DNA of 37,209 nt, taken from assembly GCA_013115125.1 (NCBI GenBank), contig JABANN010000344.1, positions 1 through 37,209 on the forward strand, read 5' to 3'. Of this stretch, positions 30,157 through 37,209 are shown piece after piece. The position numbers and the translations under genes were made by a program. Every line of letters begins with the position of its first letter. Position 1 is the first letter of the stretch. The notes below the pieces were generated by a model, which saw only the letters and a program-made list of their open reading frames with translations, was not told the DNA's origin and did not search any database. Source of the stretch: Perkinsus olseni. Its lineage: Eukaryota; Perkinsozoa; Perkinsida.

Positions 30157-31126
30157 CTGCAAAGTTACTAGAAAATTAGAGAGATACTAAGTATGATTAG
30201 GATATCATCAGGCAAGTCATACTCATAGTTTCATGTTTCGGGAGTAATCCGCAGCTGCAGTACGTGATGCGTACTACGCATATCCATAGCTCAGTCCGCT
30301 ATGTCCCTGCCTGCAGCGGAGCGGTCGTCAGCATATTCATGAAAAGTAGGCTTCAATTAGGAGCCCTTCTTAAAGAGTGCTGTGCGCAGCACCAACCTTA
30401 GGGGACAGACTTTTTGTGTTATTTGGGGAGAGGAGCCTTTTTAGGCGCAGTTTCAGCCTCGAAATATGCCAAAACCCCAGAATCTGGAGCCCATATTCTA
30501 GAGTCCACAAGATCCTCGACAAGCTACCTTCGGAACATCGTTGTCCGGACTAACGCCGACATCGTCGGGCGCAGCCCAACATTTAGGAAACGGAAGTGAC
30601 TCAATCTCGGCTCAGCCGGCAGTGTACTTACGTGACGTAAGTATATGTAAGCACGTAAGTATAGATAACTTACCTAAGGTAAGTTACGTACCTCACGGGG
30701 TAGTCATTGCATGCGGTCGCATTGGTGCCGAGTCGGCACTGCCGACTATCCCACTCGCCGAGTGGCACCAAGCGTATTTCACGCTAGCATTGTCACCCCG
30801 CATTCGGGAGTACCGCAGCGGGGCATGAAGTGTAGAGATTGTCCCTATATTGCACAGTGATTGTCTCATATTATAAGTTTTTGCTGCGTGACACAGCCTG
30901 TGTCGTTCATACCGTGACGCTAGAGCGCATTACTCAGATGCTATTGTTATTTTAGCTCGTGCAAAACCCGCGACCTTTGCTCATACGGAGTGCTTTGGGT
31001 TCGCGTGGGGTTTAACTTACTACGAAGTGCGGAGACAATTCCGGAAAAGTTGTTTCGGCATCTCTGGTATACCGCCAAGTCCGTCGCGGTAAACCGGCGG
31101 GCATTCCGGAGATTATGTATCACACG
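30157..31126. other. Spacer with many one-base-centre palindromes
   Basis: 970 bp without a supported gene. Perfect palindromes: 30267-30281 (arm 7), 30625-30643 (9), 30666-30686 (10), 30725-30739 (7) overlapping 30731-30747 (8), 30751-30765 (7), 30890-30904 (7). Confidence 0.6.
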
Positions 31127-32338
31127 GTGACAAACTCAACATTCTGGAGATGATTGGTTCATCAGCTTTAAAAGCTGTGCTACAACTCCCTCTTAAATCC
31201 AGAATCTGAATAGCATCTTCCTCATACGTAAGAGGCGAAATAATGGGTCGGGGAGATATGCTGACTCTAAAAACTGTGGAACGCTCCCGTGTCCTTCATG
31301 AACAGTTCAAGAGACATCTCGAGCGGCCTCCCGGATTGAGTAGGGAGAACCAGAGGCTCTGGTCCAGAGCTGCTGTCGTTGTCTGTAATCTCGGCTTCGA
31401 AGCCCTGAAGAGAGGATAATACCACTCTCGAAGAATCAATCCACGGAACGCGTCTGTGTACTTCTGATACTCTAGGGGGGACTAGAGTTGAGTCTGTCGG
31501 ACTGCGTACGACCACGTCGGGACTGGTTGGACGGGGAGTGGGTGGTGATGTAGACCTCAAACACGTCCACGGCCACGAGAACGAGGATCTTCTTTTAACC
31601 TGCTCGTAATCCCGTGACACCCGTTCTAAGCCGAACATGTGAAGAAAGGATCTTATTCCTGCTCACTGTCCGGTTATGTAGAGACTGGACGGCCAGAGCA
31701 CTCATATGCTCTCTTCTCATGTTCTGCAAGGATTTCCTCCTGTCATTCCATTCCCTGTTGTCGCACCACAGCTGACGAATTGTTTGTAAATTCTCGTCGT
31801 AGAGCTTCTGACGATGCTGACAATAGAGAGCTCGATATTCAGTTGAAGGAGTAGATAATGGCAGTGACAACAATCACAACGGGAAGCTGCGCCCGCATGA
31901 ACGAGGAAATCTGTACGGACGTTTGGGTCCTCACCTTAATTTCTCTGGAATGCATTCTCTCAAGTCTTTCTTGCTCCTCAGCGCACTTCCGCAGCTTCTG
32001 TTCCAGCAGTCTCGCGTATTCTTTGAGACCTTCGTAGTCTTCACGCGGCACAGTCATGTTAAGCTGTAAAAATCTGCGGAATATGGGTCTTCCCTACTAT
32101 TGTTATGACTCAACACCCAATGAGTTGCTGAATATTCGTGGTATGCAGCATATAGACTCAATTAAGCTGAGACGCCATTCAAGGCAGCACCGGGAGTGAT
32201 GCTGCCTTCAGGGCCACTTTACACTCTCGAGGCCTCTTACTACGTCTATCATCAGAGAGGCTCTGGTAGAGGATTTCGTGATAGCTGAACAGAACGAGGC
32301 CCGACTTCGTGACCTGCAGAGGGCTCCTGAGTCGTTTC
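31127..32338. repeat. 1.2-kb direct duplication, copy 1
   Basis: Same orientation as 35942-37138. Positions 31981-32338 are identical to 36781-37138 (358 bp, offset 4800). Positions 31808-31980 differ at about seven sites. Positions about 31667-31793 do not align at all. The rest (31127-31666) is about 95% alike with small indels, including a 12-bp one near 31350. The unit contains one coiled-coil gene. Confidence 0.93.
31267..32057 (-). pseudogene. Coiled-coil gene, copy 1 (variable middle exon; reading frame shifted in exon 3)
   Basis: Exon 1 (31935-32057, MTVPREDYEGLKEYARLLEQ then KLRKCAEEQERLERMHSREI) is 41 codons of predicted coiled coil. Intron 127 nt. Exon 2 (31667-31807) is 47 codons starting KLYDENLQTIRQL. 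Intron 41 nt. Exon 3 starts at 31625. With these joins a one-base difference from copy 2 soon after the start of exon 3 puts the Ser/Thr-Pro-rich tail (SPDVVVRSPTDSTLVPPRVS) out of frame and ends the protein after about 22 codons. An alternative donor inside exon 2 (after ATG-A) would restore the tail, so it may still be a gene. No signal peptide or TM. Family not recognised. Confidence 0.5.
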
Positions 32339-33720
32339 TGAGTGTCATTGACGGTGAAACGTTGATGGAGATCATTGCTGTTACCTGTGCTTCCGGGCGA
32401 CTCTTGCACCATCTGTTTCAAAGACTATCCGCCCTTCGGGCCCCACGGCTACTTCTGAGAAGTGACATCTCGTGATGAGAATCTCATCCTCGTTACACGC
32501 TGTCACGTTCAACACCGTATGGTCTATTCACGCCGGCAGTTGTACAGAATTGATCTCCGGGACTGTTATCCAATCATTGTCAGCATGTTAGTACAATAGC
32601 GACTTCATCAATCCATAATTCTCCTGAGATTATCTTCGGTCACATTGCGATAATCGCCGATATCTGCATAACCGTGGTTGCTGAGCAGTTATGGGCAAAA
32701 TTCGAAGTTCGAGGGGTGTGACCCCAATTAGCACTGCTAATTTAGCAGCCTTGAAGGTTGCTTGTTGAACCTTCATGTTGTCAATGAGAGCTTATCATAG
32801 TTTGAGCTTCTCCAAACGCAAAGCTCCTATACCCCAATAGTTTTCCCAGCCGACTGCGAGAGGAACGCTCCGTGAGCGGCTCACGGTGAGCCTCAAGTCG
32901 TGACACCTGCGTTTGAAAGCAAAACTTGTGACACGTAGTACGGGAGCATATTGAAGATGCCCCCTTCTATATCCTCAACCATTATATTAACAACACCACT
33001 ATCAAGAGCTTTCGAAATTCCTCATAACGTTTCATGCCGGCCACAACCATCGACTGAAGATGCTCCAAAATCCCGTACTGTTGTCTCGGGCTCTCCTCTT
33101 GTACCTATATCTTCAACGTACAAGATTCAGAATTGTAGGGGTCTGAATGTGTTGTTAGCGGTATGTTACCGCCGGTAACCAAGGGTTAACGGTGAGAACG
33201 GACGCATCCAAGACTTGGTTTCCAAGTATGTCGAGTGAATTAAACTTAAATGCGACGTGTGAATTTCGCACGCTTGGTGGTGAGAATCATGAGAGTGAGA
33301 CGGGTCTCGGGGCCCTCGTCTGAGGAGCACGGGTCCGACTCGGACCCTGAGTAGACTCAAAGGTTGCCCCAAAGGGTCATTAGGGTTACAAGCAATTACA
33401 AATCGCGAGCTTGCCATTACGATAATATCTTCGCTCGACTCGCATTCGCAATCGTGCCCTCAATCGTATTCCGGGCCGGAATATGCACGCAGTAATAAAA
33501 TTCGGGTTTGGCATACTTAGGATTTCAGCAAGGATTTCTCACTGGTAATTCAGAATAGGCTACAATCGCACTCTCGGGTCAAGACTCTTGACTCAAGAGT
33601 CTCGCCGCCACCTTCGTCAAGCTTGCACGAGAGGAGGTGTAACCGTTACACTGCGATGAGTAAAACACTGTGAAACTGTCAGAAATGTTGGAAAATTTTC
33701 TGTCAATTCTTGTAACAAAA
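32339..33720. other. Spacer with one-base-centre palindromes
   Basis: 1.4 kb with no supported gene. Perfect palindromes: 32726-32742 (arm 8), 32870-32886 (8) overlapping 32878-32892 (7), 33165-33179 (7), 33331-33347 (8), 33578-33592 (7) overlapping 33582-33602 (10). Confidence 0.6.
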
Positions 33721-33840
33721 CTATGGACGTTCGAACATTCCACCCTCTGACTTCTTGAGCTTCCTCGTCAATTCATCAATTTCGGTTTTTGCCCTGGCCA
33801 GCTCGAGTGCCTGAGAAGGCCCAAGAGTCCATCGCGTGGA
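33721..33840 (-). CDS. Terminal coiled-coil exon of an unidentified gene
   Basis: Open segment ending in TAG at 33721-33723 that encodes RWTLGPSQALELARAKTEID then ELTRKLKKSEGGMFERP. Its W-T...Q-A-L-E pattern matches the last exon of the gene at 33932-34324 (LWTSDAQALEKQYSTL), so the two are probably related exons. The upstream join is not resolved. Confidence 0.4.
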   Translation of the reverse strand, partial: STRWTLGPSQALELARAKTEIDELTRKLKKSEGGMFERP

Positions 33841-33853
33841 GACTTTCACGATC

Positions 33854-33917
33854 GAAAAGTGACTTTTCAAAAGTCGCTCAGTGCAAGGGCGGCCCTTGAA
33901 GGGTCCCTTGCCAAGGG
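33854..33917. repeat. Chains of perfect one-base-centre palindromes
   Basis: First chain: GAAAAGT-G-ACTTTTC (33854-33868) overlapping GACTTTT-C-AAAAGTC (33861-33875). Second chain, five in a row: CAAGGGC-G-GCCCTTG (33884-33898), CCCTT-G-AAGGG (33893-33903), AAGGG-T-CCCTT (33899-33909), CCCTTG-C-CAAGGG (33105 offset, 33905-33917), each sharing an arm with the next. The centre base changes at every step (G, G, T, C). Confidence 0.9.
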
Positions 33918-33931
33918 GTAAAGATTAGCGA

Positions 33932-34324
33932 CTACTTGTGCGGCACAAGTTGTGCCGAGTAGCGGTTCCGGAGTGTACTATACTGCTTCTCGAGCGCTTG
34001 CGCATCACTGGTCCATAATCCACCACCAACCTGCAATGGGGCAAGATTCTGCACAAGACCTACCGGACTCATGAATTATGATGATTGTCCAACCCTAACT
34101 GTGTCACACACAAACCATGAGTGGCACCTTAGCTACCCATGGAATTTCGGACGCGACTTCAACTGCCATCTCAGACGCCTTCCGGGCTGTCATCTCGAGC
34201 GCCATCTCAGTCGTCATCTCAGTCGCCATCTCAGTCGCTATTTTATTCATAAGTCTGTCGCGGGCTTGCTCGACTTCCCGCCTCCGCACCATCTCTTTTG
34301 CCATGAGCAAACGGAGCTGTCTCT
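33932..34324 (-). CDS. Coiled-coil protein, unidentified (5' end unresolved)
   Basis: Two exons are clear: 34137-34324 and 33932-34030, over a 106-nt phase-0 GT-AG intron. The first encodes QLRLLMAKEMVRRREVEQAR followed by a four-residue repeat (ATEM ATEM TTEM ALEM) and KASEMAVEVASEIPW; the second encodes VGGGLWTSDAQALEKQYSTL then RNRYSAQLVPHK and TAG. Acceptor at 34325 (ctgctacag) implies an upstream exon near 34376 that I could not confirm. High helix and charge content, no TM. Related in layout to the duplicated gene pair (short helical exons, minus strand). Function unknown. Confidence 0.5.
33934..33957. repeat. Double palindrome at the end of a coiled-coil gene
   Basis: ACTTGTGC-G-GCACAAGT (33934-33950) overlaps CGGCACAA-G-TTGTGCCG (33941-33957). 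Bases 33935-33956 are the reverse complement of 29824-29845. On the minus strand it encodes the last residues (AQLVPHK) and borders the stop of the gene at 33932. Confidence 0.92.
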
Positions 34325-34411
34325 CTGTAGCAGATGTCTGGTCGGCGCCCTACCCAGGACGCACCGACTCATGATGTACGACAAAAAGTTGCCGGCAATC
34401 CATCTAGCATA

Positions 34412-34452
34412 AACTTTGCTGATGGTCCTACTGTAGGACCATCAGCAAAGTT
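34412..34452. repeat. Perfect palindrome, 20-bp arms, 1-base centre
   Basis: Arms 34412-34431 and 34433-34452 are exact reverse complements around T34432. The inner arm reads GATGGTCCTAC. Confidence 0.95.
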
Positions 34453-35847
34453 CCTACATCCGGTCTTGATTTGAGCAGGCCACACAGGCGATAGGTTCTC
34501 GAACGCCCCTGAAGCGAGAAAAGATTAACTCGCAGCTGGTACGCCTTCGTGATAGTGATCTCTGGCCCACCGAAAATTCCGGTGCGCCTAGTTATTCCCG
34601 GCTGCAAAACGTTCCTGGTTGATGCTCATCGTTTGGAGCAGGCAACAATGGGAAAGTGAGAGAAGAGGAATATCCCTTCAGCTTACCTCCGATGACGTCG
34701 CGGCATGATGGTATCTTTGTAGGTCCATTTGAAACCCGAATGAGTCTTTAGTCAAGGCCAAAGACTTGATCACCCGACAAGAGTGGCCCCACCAATTCTG
34801 ACTGTGGGGTCGAGCTGTTGGCTAGTGACAAACTCAACGTGGTCCTAAGCACTAGCCGGGTTGGTTTAACCCAAAAATTCCGGGCCGAAATACTTCGCTA
34901 CACGAAGTAACCCCTCACAGCTGAGCACACCGACATCCACTTATGAAAGATAACGTTTCGACGCTGCAACATAGCGTCCCTGACCACCATTTCAGCTCCG
35001 GTACCCTGACGAGAGAATACTGCGACACTCGGGGAGTCCGAAAGTGAGTTTCTCCATCTCTGGTGAGCTCGGTGGGTTTAGAGTTCAGTGAGAAGAACTG
35101 AGCCCGAGCACATCAGAGCTGGTTGGACGGGATTCTGGTCCACGGGAATATCGGAAACACCAGCTATCCCCCGCTAATAGTGCTCAATTAATGACGCAAT
35201 TCCCCATGAGTTGCTGACTATTGTTCTGTCATTGCTCACAACACGATCATCAGTATGTAGGACCGGAGCCGCCGGAGTCCGGCGGAACGTAACTACTGAC
35301 AACAATAGACCGAGCATGACTGAGATTTATCTAGAGGAGCCTTGGTCAGATGAGTCCGCTAGCCTCTAACGCACAGCATCCCTTCGGCTAAGGATAGGCC
35401 CCCGAAAAGAGCAAGACTTCCGTGGTCTCCCGACAATTAACGCACGACGCGGAAGCGGTTTGAATCTAAGGGCTGCTCTAAGAACGAGACACCGGTTCCA
35501 CGATTAATCGAAGATTTTTTGGACTTCGGATTTCGAAAATGCGTTCAGCGGCTCACCTGCTTCACCCTGAACAGCTCAGGCAACCCAGCCTTGAAATTTT
35601 TCAGGTCAATCTCAACACCGTTGATCCCAAACAGGACACGATCGCAAAGCTTCGTCATGAACTTCGTGACACGAAGTCGATCCCCCCAAGAAAACCAGGA
35701 ATCGGCAGGTAGCAATCGGTACTGTAGCAATCGGTGAAGTGTACATATCTTTGTGGATTCCTCTACCTATGCTCATGTTGTCCTCCTCCTGGTGCGTTGT
35801 CGCGCAGCACGACTCAGGCTCATCAGCCTTGGGTTAGGAGACTAAAA

Positions 35848-35928
35848 TCTAGCCGCTAAAGTGTGTAATAATTACTAATTAATAATTAGCTAGCCCCTAG
35901 ATGATTATTACACACCTTAGCGGCTAGA
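35848..35928. repeat. Terminal-inverted-repeat hairpin, 25-bp arms
   Basis: Arms 35848-35872 and 35904-35928 pair with one mismatch around a 31-bp AT-rich middle that contains further small inverted repeats (TAATTAATAATTA). It ends 13 bp before the start of duplication copy 2. MITE-like in shape, but no target-site duplication is clear. Confidence 0.85.
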
Positions 35929-35941
35929 GCTATGTTACCTC

Positions 35942-37138
35942 GTGACAAACTCAACATTCTGGAGATGATTGGCTCATCAGCTTTAAAAGCTGTGCTACAG
36001 CTCCCTCTTAAATCCAGAATCTGAATGACATCTTCCTCATACGTAAGAGGCGAAATAATGGGTCGGGGAGATATGCTAACTCTAAAAACTGTGGAACGCT
36101 CCCGAGTCCTTCATGGACAGCTCAGGAGACATCTCGAGCGGCCTCCGGGATTGAGTAGGACGAACCAGAGCTGCTGTCGTTGTCCGTAATCTCGGCTTCG
36201 AAGCCCTGAAGAGAGGATAATACCACTCTCGAAGAATCAATCCTCGGAACGCGTCTGTGTACTTCTGATACTCTAGGGGGGACTAGAGTTGAGTCGGTCG
36301 GACTGCGTACGACCACATCGGGACTGGTTGGACCGGAAGTTGGTGACGTAGACCTCAAACACGTCCACAGCCACGAGAACGAGGATTTTCTTTTAACCTG
36401 ATCAGTGATCCCGTGACACCCGTTCTAACCCGAACGTATGAAGAAAAGGATCTTATTCCTGCTCACCGTTCTGGTATTCTGAATTGAGGCGATTAGCCCC
36501 CGCCATTGCTGTCTGAGGCGTAGCCAAGAACTGTTCAACTTCTCTTCCCGCTGACTCTCATCGTACAAGAGTCGACGAAGCTTTTTTAAGTCCTCGTCGT
36601 ACAGCTTCTGACGATGCTGACAATAGAGAGCTCGGTATTCAGTTAAAGGAGTAGATAATGGCAGTGACAACAATCACAACGGGACGCTGCGCCGGCATGA
36701 ACGAGGAAATCTGTACGGAGGTTTGGGTCCTCACCCTCATTTCTCTGGAATGCATTCTCTCAAGTCTTTCTTGCTCCTCAGCGCACTTCCGCAGCTTCTG
36801 TTCCAGCAGTCTCGCGTATTCTTTGAGACCTTCGTAGTCTTCACGCGGCACAGTCATGTTAAGCTGTAAAAATCTGCGGAATATGGGTCTTCCCTACTAT
36901 TGTTATGACTCAACACCCAATGAGTTGCTGAATATTCGTGGTATGCAGCATATAGACTCAATTAAGCTGAGACGCCATTCAAGGCAGCACCGGGAGTGAT
37001 GCTGCCTTCAGGGCCACTTTACACTCTCGAGGCCTCTTACTACGTCTATCATCAGAGAGGCTCTGGTAGAGGATTTCGTGATAGCTGAACAGAACGAGGC
37101 CCGACTTCGTGACCTGCAGAGGGCTCCTGAGTCGTTTC
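35942..37138. repeat. 1.2-kb direct duplication, copy 2
   Basis: Partner of 31127-32338. Borders: identity starts at GTGACAAACTC and ends at GAGTCGTTTC; sequence on both outer sides is unrelated between the copies. No recognisable terminal repeats or target duplication, so it looks like a segmental gene duplication rather than a transposon. Confidence 0.93.
36122..36857 (-). CDS. Coiled-coil gene, copy 2 (intact, variable middle exon)
   Basis: Three exons, 36735-36857, 36467-36607 and 36122-36424, with phase-0 introns of 127 and 42 nt, encode 188 aa. Exon 1 (MTVPREDYEGLKEYARLLEQ...) is a coiled coil and nearly identical to copy 1. Exon 2 is 47 codons starting KLYDEDLKKLRRLLYDES, also helical, but only 14 of 47 residues match copy 1 although length and phase are the same. 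Exon 3 gives a Ser/Pro/Thr-rich tail (SPDVVVRSPTDSTLVPPRVS, EAEITDNDSSSGSS). No signal peptide or membrane segment, so probably intracellular. Family not recognised. The promoter region up to 37138 is identical to that of copy 1, so both should be expressed alike. Confidence 0.6.
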
Positions 37139-37209
37139 CAAAGTCGCCCTGGCTTCGTCAGTCCATATGACGTGACTGAAGTCACGTTTCATATTATCGC
37201 GGGCCCACT

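Larger units (their letters stand above)
34325..35941. other. Spacer with long palindromes and an exon-like segment
   Basis: 1.6 kb. Besides features listed separately it has perfect palindromes at 35269-35285 (arm 8) and 35661-35677 (8). The minus-strand frame 35545-35730 (LRVTKFMTKLCDRVLFGING then VEIDLKNFKAGLPELFRVKQ, followed by a GTGAGC donor) looks like a real exon, and the 35661 palindrome lies within it; the gene is unidentified. Confidence 0.5.

Noticed and set aside
21234-37209. Search for LTR elements, LINE or DNA-transposon genes in the gene-poor part
   Set aside because: No reverse transcriptase, integrase, transposase or capsid-like motifs seen; the 1.2-kb repeats are a gene duplication and the hairpins carry no coding capacity.

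Overview
The window looks like a nuclear scaffold of an alveolate protist, most probably a Perkinsus species. The grounds are many very short introns (mostly 40-60 nt), close gene packing, tandem WRKY19-type CH-zinc-finger genes, an intronless secreted pepsin-like protease and tandem amino-acid transporters. The species is inferred; no spliced-leader or rRNA gene is present to prove it.

Left part (1-21.2 kb) is gene-dense. On the minus strand lie two tandem Aa_trans amino-acid transporters (235-1708, 2073-3621), an F-box protein (4136-5215) and an eight-exon ATG4 autophagy protease (5379-6995). On the plus strand follow a 15-exon pyruvate-kinase-like protein that lacks the catalytic motifs (7402-9626), mitochondrial TIM44 (9946-12120), a membrane J-domain protein (12458-13961), an RsmE-type rRNA methyltransferase (14374-15252), a small unidentified spliced gene, IMP4 of the U3 snoRNP (15970-18297, with a minisatellite and a sequence gap in one intron) and two tandem zinc-finger genes (about 18811-19857, 20499-21233). 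Exon models were built by hand from GT-AG sites, reading phase and family motifs.

Right part (21.2-37.2 kb) has only two conserved genes: bystin/ENP1 (24430-26678, minus, 13 exons) and an aspartic protease (26924-28120). The rest is sparse DNA with two striking properties. First, it holds about forty perfect palindromes whose arms (7-29 bp) are separated by exactly one base, often chained so that one arm serves two neighbouring palindromes. Second, its minus strand carries short coiled-coil genes, among them a 1.2-kb duplicated gene (31127-32338 and 35942-37138). The two copies are identical over 358 bp around exon 1 but carry completely different 47-codon middle exons. These two observations are the best candidates for something undescribed.

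Functionally, the conserved genes fall into autophagy (ATG4), mitochondrial import and chaperoning (TIM44, J protein), and ribosome biogenesis (RsmE-like, IMP4, bystin). I see no operon-like dependency between them. No retroelement, DNA transposon with recognisable transposase, CRISPR array or intact tRNA was found.
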